In this document: one piece after another, positions 9,523 to 16,695 of the stretch
How the letters are laid out: each line of letters begins with the position of its first letter
How positions within the stretch are numbered: position 1 is the first letter of the stretch
Source of the DNA: an uncultured Spirochaetaceae bacterium
GTDB lineage: Bacteria; Spirochaetota; Spirochaetia; Treponematales; Treponemataceae
Assembly (NCBI GenBank): GCA_902783155.1
Contig: CACZPR010000118.1
Span: 45,061 to 109,060, forward strand
Length of the DNA stretch: 64,000 bases
Direction of reading: 5' to 3'
Made by a program: the position numbers and the translations under genes
Notes under the pieces: generated by a model
Database searches by the model: none
What the model saw: the letters and a program-made list of their open reading frames with translations, nothing else
What the model was told of the DNA's origin: nothing

Positions 9523-10083
9523 TCACAGCTCCAGTGTGACGGCGGAAATCCATCTGTCTCCACGGCGTTCAAAAATTGTGATGCCATCCACAGGGAAATC
9601 CTCAACAAGATTCATTTCGTTCAGTGCCTCCAGAGCATCTGCGCTCGCACCCTCGGGAATGTCACGGTTCGCCACGGTCGCATGAGGCTGGAATGGACGC
9701 ATGTCTTTTTTTGTTGTTCCGGGACAGGCGTTCAAAATTGCCTTCACAGTTTCATCACGGAGCCTTGTCCATTTTTCATCAACGGAAACTTTCGCAAAAA
9801 CAGTCCTGTCACCAAAGGCATCAAAATTGTCAACATGGGCCACAAATCCAAAATTCCTTGAAAGCACATTTTTTTCAAGAGCACGCGCCAAATCGTCCGT
9901 CGAGTATTCTTCTGAAAGTTTGAACGGAGGAACAAGCGTCACATGGATTGGAGTTCCATGGCCCGACCTGCATCCATATTTTTCGTTCATATAGCGGCGG
10001 CAATCTTCAAGGGTAAGCGTCAAATCATCCGGAAGCAGCACACCGACAAAATGTGTCTGCATTGGAAAAAAATTTTTCTTCAT
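9523..10083 (-). CDS. 2H phosphodiesterase / 2'-5' RNA ligase-like protein
   Basis: A 186-residue protein with two HxT motifs, IHVTLVPPF near residue 47 and PHATVANRD near residue 137. This is the hallmark of the 2H superfamily (LigT, ThpR, YjcG), whose members cleave cyclic phosphodiesters or ligate RNA 2'-5'. The cellular substrate is unknown. The chosen ATG at 10083 has a TATAAT box ending only 6 bases upstream (10090-10095) and no Shine-Dalgarno, so the message is predicted to be leaderless. It is followed 17 bp later by the PlsC-like gene. Confidence 0.75.
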   Translation of the reverse strand: MKKNFFPMQTHFVGVLLPDDLTLTLEDCRRYMNEKYGCRSGHGTPIHVTLVPPFKLSEEYSTDDLARALEKNVLSRNFGFVAHVDNFDAFGDRTVFAKVSVDEKWTRLRDETVKAILNACPGTTKKDMRPFQPHATVANRDIPEGASADALEALNEMNLVEDFPVDGITIFERRGDRWISAVTLEL

Positions 10084-10182
10084 GGAAACATTATAATACA
10101 AATCAAATCTACGTTCCAGATTTCAATCCATTTTTATTCCATTCGATTGCATAAAATCTTTTTTTTCTTTAGGATTTGGTTT

Positions 10183-10914
10183 ATGAGCGAAATTGATGAG
10201 AACCAGTTTTCCAGAACGGAGATGCTGATTGGGAATGATGCGGTCGGGGCGCTTGGAAAAAAACATGTGGCGGTTTTTGGAATTGGCGGTGTCGGTGGAT
10301 TTGTTGTCGAGGCCCTTGCACGGAGCGGTGTCGGACATTTTGATTTGATAGACAGCGACACTGTTGCCATCTCCAATCTTAACAGGCAGATTATTGCGAC
10401 ACATTCATCAATCGGAAAATACAAGGTCGATGTAATGAAAGAGCGTATTCTGGATATAAATCCCAATGCGGAGGTTGTCACGCACAAATGTTTTTATCTT
10501 CCGGAAACAAAGGAGCTTTTTGATTTTAAAAACTACGACTATGTTGTTGACGCAATAGACACGGTCGCGGGAAAAATACAGTTGATTCAGCAGGCAAAGG
10601 AAGCGGGAACAAAAATCATTTCGTGCATGGGAGCAGGAAACAAGCTTGACCCGACAAAATTTCAGATTGCGGATATTTCAAAAACATCGGTGTGTCCGTT
10701 GGCAAGGGTCATGCGGCAGGAATGTAAAAAGCGTGGCATCAAAAATGTGAAGGTGCTTTTTTCAACAGAAAAACCCATGCCGCCAGCCACAAAAGTTTCG
10801 GACAAAAAACGGAGCGTCCCCGGGAGCATCGCATTTGTTCCGTCGGTCGCGGGGCTTTTTATTGCGGGCGAAATCATCCGTGAAATGATTGGGGCACAGG
10901 CTGGCGAACAATAA
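10183..10914 (+). CDS. tcdA: tRNA threonylcarbamoyladenosine dehydratase
   Basis: A 243-residue E1-like protein of the ThiF/MoeB/TcdA superfamily. TcdA uses ATP to cyclise the t6A37 base of ANN-decoding tRNAs. The nucleotide-binding GIGGVGG motif is at about residues 32-38, followed by LIDSDTVAISNLNRQ and the catalytic region VCPLARVMRQECKKRG with Cys. The length and the absence of a C-terminal rhodanese or ubiquitin-like partner fit TcdA better than ThiF. The ATG at 10183 follows AGG in the right window; the frame is open upstream but unlike protein. Its end overlaps convergent mnmA by 41 bp. Confidence 0.85.
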   Translation: MSEIDENQFSRTEMLIGNDAVGALGKKHVAVFGIGGVGGFVVEALARSGVGHFDLIDSDTVAISNLNRQIIATHSSIGKYKVDVMKERILDINPNAEVVTHKCFYLPETKELFDFKNYDYVVDAIDTVAGKIQLIQQAKEAGTKIISCMGAGNKLDPTKFQIADISKTSVCPLARVMRQECKKRGIKNVKVLFSTEKPMPPATKVSDKKRSVPGSIAFVPSVAGLFIAGEIIREMIGAQAGEQ

Positions 10915-12067
10915 TTCCACCGCCGGCAACAACATTGTCTATGTAAATTACAGCGGACTGCCCGGGGGTTATCGCATTCTGTTTTTGCGCGAATGTGATT
11001 TTCCACGGCTGCCCCTTGTATTCGTAACGGTCGCTTTCCGGCGGAGTGTATCGCTCGACAGTTGCAAGCGCGTCCCTGCTTCGGAGGCGGATTTTAACCT
11101 GCCCCTCAAAAACTTTGTCCGGCTCAATTCCACCCGGCCAGACAAAATCATCGGCAATCAATGAGTCGCCGCCCAAAAAATCTTTTGTCGCAAGAACGAC
11201 CTGATTTTTTTCCGCATCAATTTTCTGGACATAATATGCCTCGCTTCCCGAGACACCAAGTCCGCGCCTTTGTCCGACCGTGTAATGCTCGATACCCCTG
11301 TGGCGGCCAAGAACTTTTCCGTCCATATCAACAAAATCGCCTGGGACTGAAGCCTTGTCGGAAAACAGCTGCTCAAAATATTCGGAGCCTATAAAATCCT
11401 GGCTCTCGCTTCTTTCCGCAGCCGCAAGATTGTTTTCCCTCGCAATCCTGAACACGTCCTCCTTTTTCATAAGCGCAAGCGGGAAGCGGACTTTCTCAAG
11501 AATCTGTGACGGAAGCCTGTACAGAAAATATGTCTGGTCCTTTGACATGTCCTGCGCGGTCGCAATCATGCAGGGTGTTTTTCCGCTGCCCCATATTCCG
11601 GACTCGGGACGGACTACCGCGGCGTAATGGCCCGTGCAGAAATAGTCAAAAGATATGTTCAGCTTTTTTATTCCCTCAAGGAGCGCACCGAATTTTATAA
11701 AAAGATTGCAGCGGATGCAGGGGTTCGGGGTTCTTCCAGAGCGGTACTCGTTTTTAAAATATTCCAGAACCTGCGTGTTGTATTCCCCGCTCACGTCAAT
11801 CACATGGTAGTCAATCCCATGCTCGGCGCAAAATGTCCGGCACTGTTCGATGTCCTCTTTTTCATCGGGACCGTAACATGAGTCGTGCATTTTTTTTTCA
11901 GCCTGCACTTTCTTCAGGTGACCATCCCAAAGAGACATTGTGACACCGACAACCCTGCATCCCTTTTCCTTTAAAAGCAGGGCCGTAAGCGTTGAGTCAA
12001 CTCCACCGGAAAGACCAACAACAACAGTGCTCCCCGGCTCCGGCATGTTCTGTAAAATATATTTCAT
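10874..12067 (-). CDS. mnmA: tRNA-specific 2-thiouridylase MnmA, lacking the second catalytic Cys
   Basis: A 397-residue tRNA thiolase that installs 2-thiouridine at U34 of Lys, Glu and Gln tRNAs. The PP-loop SGGVDS is at 20-25 and the first catalytic cysteine lies in TPNPCIRCN (C117, with C120 beside it). The motif that normally holds the second catalytic cysteine (CFIG in E. coli) reads SQDFIG at 222-227, so Asp224 stands where Cys is expected. Extra cysteines occur in the segment HDSCYGPDEK (C64) and at C76 and C80. The enzyme may therefore use a bound Fe-S cluster or another sulfur route. It lies just downstream of pncB on the same strand. Confidence 0.92.
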   Translation of the reverse strand: MKYILQNMPEPGSTVVVGLSGGVDSTLTALLLKEKGCRVVGVTMSLWDGHLKKVQAEKKMHDSCYGPDEKEDIEQCRTFCAEHGIDYHVIDVSGEYNTQVLEYFKNEYRSGRTPNPCIRCNLFIKFGALLEGIKKLNISFDYFCTGHYAAVVRPESGIWGSGKTPCMIATAQDMSKDQTYFLYRLPSQILEKVRFPLALMKKEDVFRIARENNLAAAERSESQDFIGSEYFEQLFSDKASVPGDFVDMDGKVLGRHRGIEHYTVGQRRGLGVSGSEAYYVQKIDAEKNQVVLATKDFLGGDSLIADDFVWPGGIEPDKVFEGQVKIRLRSRDALATVERYTPPESDRYEYKGQPWKITFAQKQNAITPGQSAVIYIDNVVAGGGIIVRQPVPQSFHG

Positions 12068-12079
12068 TTTCCGGTATCC

Positions 12080-13312
12080 TTACTGGTGTGAAAGCCGCCA
12101 TGCGATTGTCTTTCTGAGATACTCGACATAAGAATCATCCTTGCACATTGTCTTTCCGACTGCGTTTGAAAGTTTTGCGACCGGAGAATAATTGCACTCG
12201 GTAATCTTCATGACAATGTTCAGAGGCTCCACGTCCGTGTCGTTCGCAATGTAGGTTCCAATTCCGAATGCGACCTTTATCCTGTCCTTGAAATGTGCGT
12301 AAAGCTCAGACGCGCGCTTGAAATCCAGACTGTCACTGAAAAGCAGGGTCTTGTTTTTCGGATTCACACGCTCGTCCTTGTATTTTTCGTAATAGGCCTG
12401 GTAGTGTCTGATCCACTCCTCTCCCCATTCGTATGGATCCCCGGAATCATGCCGCACTCCGCTGAAAAGGATTGAATATGTATATCCCATGTCAAGGTGG
12501 GCAGTCTCGTCGCCAATAGTGTCGGTGAGGTATGTTCCGTTCAAAACACCGTACTCCTTTGTCCATGCCTCCATGGCAAGTTTGTTTGAGTACGCCGGAT
12601 TGTACATCGGGTTTCCCTGTCCCACGCACATTATGAACTCATGCGCCATTGTTCCGACCGGGACCACGCCATATTTTTTAGCAAGATACACGTTGGACGT
12701 TCCGACACATTTCGAGTCCCTGTAGCTTCCGTTGTTCCCGCACAGAACCTTGACTGCCAGATCCTGGGCCTCAGCGGAAAGACGGCGGCGCAGACCGAAT
12801 TCGGAAAACGGTCCTATGTCGTAGGTTCCGTCAATCATCCAGTTTTTCTTTTCCTCAAGCTTCCGTTTGTACTGCTCAAAAAGCTCGTCGTAGTTGTAGG
12901 ACATCCTGAAATAGACTTCGTTCACAATCGCAAGCACGGGGATTTCGTACATGGAAGTATTGAGCCAGGTTCCTTTTGCCTCAATTGAAAGTCCGCAGTC
13001 CGAATCATCGGTAATCTCAAAGTCCTCGAAACGCGGCTTCCATATTCTCAGGTGGTCGATGTAGTCCTCGTGCAGCCAGTCGATTGTTGAGAGATAGTCA
13101 AGTTCCTCGGGCGTAAAACGCAGGTGGCAATATTCGTGAATCTGCTCCTTGATTTCTTCGACCATTTCCTGTGTGAACGAGACACCGACATTGCGGCATC
13201 TGAACGTCCAGTTGGTCTTGTATGACGGATACTGGTGGTAGATTGCCTGCCCCATTGAAAATTTGTATAGATCCGTTTCCAGAAGACTTGTGATTATCTG
13301 ATTCAGTTTCAT
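12080..13312 (-). CDS. pncB: Nicotinate phosphoribosyltransferase
   Basis: A 410-residue enzyme converting nicotinate and PRPP to nicotinate mononucleotide in NAD salvage. The N-terminal LLETDLYKFSMGQAIY block is highly typical, as are GLRRRLSAEAQD, GTSNVYLAKKYGV, GTMAHEFIM and the RHDSGDPYEW phosphoribosyl-binding loop. Length fits the bacterial PncB class. The ribosome site is AAGGA before the ATG. mnmA starts 12 bp after the stop. A 7-bp inverted repeat in the leader (13326-13353) could be an operator or hairpin. Confidence 0.96.
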   Translation of the reverse strand: MKLNQIITSLLETDLYKFSMGQAIYHQYPSYKTNWTFRCRNVGVSFTQEMVEEIKEQIHEYCHLRFTPEELDYLSTIDWLHEDYIDHLRIWKPRFEDFEITDDSDCGLSIEAKGTWLNTSMYEIPVLAIVNEVYFRMSYNYDELFEQYKRKLEEKKNWMIDGTYDIGPFSEFGLRRRLSAEAQDLAVKVLCGNNGSYRDSKCVGTSNVYLAKKYGVVPVGTMAHEFIMCVGQGNPMYNPAYSNKLAMEAWTKEYGVLNGTYLTDTIGDETAHLDMGYTYSILFSGVRHDSGDPYEWGEEWIRHYQAYYEKYKDERVNPKNKTLLFSDSLDFKRASELYAHFKDRIKVAFGIGTYIANDTDVEPLNIVMKITECNYSPVAKLSNAVGKTMCKDDSYVEYLRKTIAWRLSHQ

Positions 13313-13325
13313 AAAAAATCCTTCA

Positions 13326-13353
13326 AAACTGGCAGGTATATTTTGACCAGTTT
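13326..13353. promoter_or_regulatory. Inverted repeat in the pncB leader
   Basis: AAACTGG and CCAGTTT form a perfect 7-bp inverted repeat separated by 14 bases, between a TATAAT-like box and the pncB ribosome site. It could be a repressor site for NAD-salvage control or a leader hairpin. It does not match the NiaR consensus known to me. Confidence 0.35.
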
Positions 13354-13411
13354 CTTCTATTATATTTGTTTTTATTGATTTTGGGAACCTCTGGACGCGA
13401 ACGCCAACTGC

Positions 13412-14626
13412 CTATTTTTTTTCAACAAAATAGAGTGCCATGTTGCCCTTGCCCTTGATATCCTTTTCGCCCCTGTATGAAAAATTGAAATTGTTTTTCT
13501 GCAAATCAAATACGGACTGGGAAACCGAAAGCTTCATCTCCTCGCTCGACGACTCCATGCGGCTTGCGACATTCACGGTGTCACCAAAAACGTCGTAGAT
13601 ATATTTTGTGATTCCGACAATGCCCGCAACAACTTTGCCGGAGTGTGCGCCAAGTCTTATTGTCCAACGGTGGGGAGAAGTCCTGTTTCTCTCCTCGATA
13701 TAGTCGCGACATTCAAGTGCGGCCTCAAGAATATTTTTTGTGTGGTCAGGATTTTTTTCCGGCAATCCACAGACAGCCATATATGCGTCGCCAATTGTCT
13801 TTATCCTCATGCAGCTATGCTTTTCCATTATGCGGTCGAAGTTTGTGAACATGTCGTTCAGTTCATCAATCAGAACGTCCGGTGGAAGCGTCTTGGATAT
13901 GTTCGTGAAATTGACGATGTCGGTAAAGAGAACTGTCGCGCCCTCAAAAAGCTCCGGGTCCGCCTTGCCTGTGTCCCGCAAATCCTCCATGACTTTCCTC
14001 GGCAAAATATTTTCAAGCAGAGTCTCGTTCCTCTTGTTCAGCTCCTCCATGTTTTTTTCTATGTAGTCGATTATCAGCTTGAATATTATTGTCATCGTGA
14101 ACAGGACGGTCATGCTCGCCACTATGTTCACAAAGCGCAGGTTCTTCAGAAGCGACTCCGGAAGCTCATAGACAGGCTGCATTCTGGAAAAAACAAATTC
14201 GCATCCAAAGAAAACACATATACAGAAAAATGCGGTGGGGATTCCAACATTGAAGCCCTTCCTGTCAACAAGAAACGGAAACACAACCAAAAGCATTATC
14301 AAAAAATGGAAACCCGCAAGGCCGCCAACAAAATAGTCCGCAAGAATCTGGTGTACAAGCACCTCAAAGACAGTTATGAAAAAAACAAGGCCCACATTGT
14401 TCCGGAAGAAAAGCACAAATATGTTGAAGCAAAAACAGGTTACGCTGAATATGTTGAAATAAAACAACTCCTGTATTCCGTTCATGTAAAAGAAAACCAG
14501 AAAACAGATGTGATAGCCCAGCGCAAAGAATTCAGCCAGAGCCGCACAGATAAACCCCCTCTCCTTCAAAGCAAGATGCCCGCCTAGCTTGTTCTGGAAC
14601 TCCGACAGCCTTGCCATCAAACTCAT
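13412..14626 (-). CDS. Transmembrane class III adenylate/guanylate cyclase
   Basis: A 404-residue membrane protein with about six N-terminal hydrophobic segments (residues about 20-190), a short coiled coil (NMEELNKRNETLLENILP) and a C-terminal class III cyclase domain. Metal-binding aspartates lie in FTDIVNFT and TIGDAYMAV, the base-contacting Lys precedes the latter (RIKTIGD), and the transition-state region is FGDTVNVASRMES. It should make cAMP (or cGMP) in response to a membrane signal. The ATG at 14626 has AGGGG upstream; an ATG 15 codons earlier has none. Treponemes carry many such cyclases. Confidence 0.9.
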   Translation of the reverse strand: MSLMARLSEFQNKLGGHLALKERGFICAALAEFFALGYHICFLVFFYMNGIQELFYFNIFSVTCFCFNIFVLFFRNNVGLVFFITVFEVLVHQILADYFVGGLAGFHFLIMLLVVFPFLVDRKGFNVGIPTAFFCICVFFGCEFVFSRMQPVYELPESLLKNLRFVNIVASMTVLFTMTIIFKLIIDYIEKNMEELNKRNETLLENILPRKVMEDLRDTGKADPELFEGATVLFTDIVNFTNISKTLPPDVLIDELNDMFTNFDRIMEKHSCMRIKTIGDAYMAVCGLPEKNPDHTKNILEAALECRDYIEERNRTSPHRWTIRLGAHSGKVVAGIVGITKYIYDVFGDTVNVASRMESSSEEMKLSVSQSVFDLQKNNFNFSYRGEKDIKGKGNMALYFVEKK

Positions 14627-14877
14627 ACACGCTACCCCTGTTCTTAATTTTTTTCCATTATACCATAACATTTTGATTGTGGCAAAAAAATAAATTCGCC
14701 AGACATACTGAAACTTAAATTTATCCGAAAACCAAGTGTCCCGGGGATTCTCGCAAAAACAGAAAAATCCACCGAAACCGGCATTGACAAAATCAATCTA
14801 AACAGGGATATTTATTGAACCGCATTTTCAAACAACTTGCAAAGGCACATCTATTTTATAGAAGAAAAGAGGAAAAC

Positions 14878-15729
14878 ATGGAAACCCGTTACTGCGTGTT
14901 GTACAATCCGCTTGCAGGAACCAGAAATGGAGTGGAATCAGCAAAAAAACTTTCCAGCATCCTCGGTGGGCATGAAATTCGCTACGTTGACATAACAGCT
15001 GTTACGGACTACCAGATTTTCTTTGACTCCGTTTCCGCGGACGAGGAAATCATTGTCGCCGGTGGTGACGGAACCCTCAACAGATTCGCAAACGAGGCCG
15101 AAAGATTTCTTGAAGGAAGAAAAATTTTCTATTATCCGACCGGAACCGGGAACGATTTTCTCCGCGACATTGAAAAGACAGATTCGGAAGGTCCTGTCGA
15201 AATCACCGCATACCTTAGGAACCTTCCAAGCGTCACCGTAAATGGAGTCACCAGAAAATTTTTGAACGGGATTGGATACGGAATCGACGGATACTGTAGC
15301 GAAATGGGTGAAAAGTTTCGCGAAAAAAGCACAAAGCCAATAAACTACACCTCAATCGCGATAAAGGGAATGCTCTTCTCATACAAATCCACGTCGGCGG
15401 AAGTCACTGTCGATGGCGAAACCAGATTTTTCAAGAACGTCTGGCTCGCCCCCAGCATGTACGGAAGATTTTTTGGAGGCGGAATGATGCCAACCCCGAA
15501 CCAGAGACGCGGCGAAAAAAAACTTTCCTGCCTTGTATGGTGCGGAAAAAGCCGCCTTATGACACTCGCGCTGTTTCCAAAAATTTTCAGCGGGGAACAT
15601 GTCAGGCACGGGCGCTCAATACACATCCTGGAGGGCAGGTCAATCACGGTGAAATTCAATCGACCTGTGGCCCTTCAGATTGATGGCGAGGTTGTCATCA
15701 ACGTAAGCTCCTACTCTACTCAAATTTGA
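14878..15729 (+). CDS. Diacylglycerol kinase-catalytic-domain lipid kinase
   Basis: A 283-residue protein of the DagK/YegS family. The nucleotide-binding motif is VAGGDGTLN with the supporting PTGTGNDFLRD element, and the C-terminal half has the usual beta-sandwich ending in ALQIDGEVV. It likely phosphorylates diacylglycerol or another lipid alcohol. The ATG at 14878 has AGAGGA upstream; the frame extends 21 codons further left without a ribosome site. The end overlaps the convergent chagasin-like gene by 14 bp. Confidence 0.85.
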   Translation: METRYCVLYNPLAGTRNGVESAKKLSSILGGHEIRYVDITAVTDYQIFFDSVSADEEIIVAGGDGTLNRFANEAERFLEGRKIFYYPTGTGNDFLRDIEKTDSEGPVEITAYLRNLPSVTVNGVTRKFLNGIGYGIDGYCSEMGEKFREKSTKPINYTSIAIKGMLFSYKSTSAEVTVDGETRFFKNVWLAPSMYGRFFGGGMMPTPNQRRGEKKLSCLVWCGKSRLMTLALFPKIFSGEHVRHGRSIHILEGRSITVKFNRPVALQIDGEVVINVSSYSTQI

Positions 15730-16156
15730 TTGAGCCGAGCAGACTTTCGTTGACGGTTATGACGGCATTTTTTGTTTCCCATACGGAGCCGCCCTCCCAC
15801 ATCTGTCCGTAAACAAATTTGACGGTCGTTTTTCCGGGTTTGAGGCACTTGAATCCAAATGTCTCCGTTCCACCGACACCGACCATGCCGGATGGAGCCT
15901 CATCACGAACGTAGGTGTCCGACTCCAGCTTCGCAATGCTCTTGTCCGCTATGTCGATTTTCCATCCACCGCCGGTTGTTGGGTTGGACCTCAAATCAAC
16001 AGAAATGTATCTGGACAGAGACTCATTTTTCTCAGCATCCCGGGATTCCTTTTGCACATTGGCCTCCGTATTTTTGATGTCTTCAGTGGTCCGGCATCCC
16101 GCAAGAGCGGTCAGAGCCAGTGCCGCAGTAAAAAAAACAAACGCACTTTTCTTCAT
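15716..16156 (-). CDS. Chagasin-family (I42) cysteine-protease-inhibitor-like lipoprotein
   Basis: A 146-residue lipoprotein. A signal peptide ends in the lipobox LAGC, and a charged linker leads to a chagasin-like immunoglobulin fold. The three inhibitor loops are recognisable: NPTTGGGW, the glycine-rich GMVGVGGTETF loop, and GQMWEGG, a degenerate form of the RPW loop. Chagasins block papain-like cysteine proteases, so an exported inhibitor could guard against host or competitor proteases. The ATG at 16156 is preceded by AGGAG. Family assignment is good; the target is unknown. Confidence 0.78.
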   Translation of the reverse strand: MKKSAFVFFTAALALTALAGCRTTEDIKNTEANVQKESRDAEKNESLSRYISVDLRSNPTTGGGWKIDIADKSIAKLESDTYVRDEAPSGMVGVGGTETFGFKCLKPGKTTVKFVYGQMWEGGSVWETKNAVITVNESLLGSIKFE

Positions 16157-16250
16157 TAAAATCTCCTGAACCAGTTTATGGTATTGCACTACAGTATAAC
16201 ACTTTTTTAGGAAACATGGATACAAAATATTCATAAAATTAAAAAAATAC

Positions 16251-16310
16251 TTGACTTATACACCAGATGGGTATATCTTATTTATAATAACACATACCCC
16301 AAAAGGGTAC
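16251..16310 (+). promoter_or_regulatory. Copper-operon promoter with two CsoR-type operators
   Basis: TTGACT (16251-16256), a 17-bp spacer and TATCTT (16274-16279) form a promoter. Two GC-centred inverted repeats of the CsoR type flank or overlap it: ATACACC-AGA-TGGGTAT at 16258-16274, inside the spacer, and ATACCCCAAAAGGGTAC at 16294-16310, around the expected transcript start. Binding by the adjacent repressor would block RNA polymerase until copper is bound. Confidence 0.75.
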
Positions 16311-16332
16311 AACTTTTTTGCGAGGTAAAGTC

Positions 16333-16689
16333 ATGGCAAACAAAAAATCTGGAAAAGAAAACGAGGTCCCAATCAGCGAGGCTGTATTCACGGAGAACGA
16401 CCATTGTCTGAGCAAGTTAAGCGTGGAAAGACCCGAGGACTACAAGAGCCTTCTGAATCGCCTGAGCAGAATTGAGGGGCAGGTCCGCGGCGTAAAAAAG
16501 ATGGTGGAAAACGAGGCAAGCTGCATAGACATAATGGTGCAGATTTCCGCAGTGAACGCCGCTCTCAACTCGTTCAACAAGGTCCTGATTTCCAACCACA
16601 TCAGAACCTGTATGCTCGATGACATAAAGACTGGAAACGAGGAAGTCATTGATGAACTTCTCAACGCCCTGCAGAAGTTGATGAGGTAA
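16333..16689 (+). CDS. csoR: CsoR-family copper-sensing repressor
   Basis: A 118-residue all-helical repressor of the CsoR/RcnR/FrmR family. The C-H-C Cu(I) signature is present: Cys in EASCIDIMVQ, then His and Cys in SNHIRTCMLD. The LNRLSRIEGQVRGVKKMVE segment is the usual first helix. An N-terminal extension of about 40 residues is longer than in Bacillus CsoR. It precedes copA by 6 bp and has two matching operators in its promoter, so it most likely represses its own operon and releases DNA when Cu(I) binds. GAGG precedes the ATG at 16333. Confidence 0.92.
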   Translation: MANKKSGKENEVPISEAVFTENDHCLSKLSVERPEDYKSLLNRLSRIEGQVRGVKKMVENEASCIDIMVQISAVNAALNSFNKVLISNHIRTCMLDDIKTGNEEVIDELLNALQKLMR

Positions 16690-16695
16690 CAACGG

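Noticed and set aside
13643..14587. A 314-codon plus-strand reading frame
   Set aside because: It lies antisense to the cyclase gene, whose domains are clear; the product has no known motif and the frame is a shadow.
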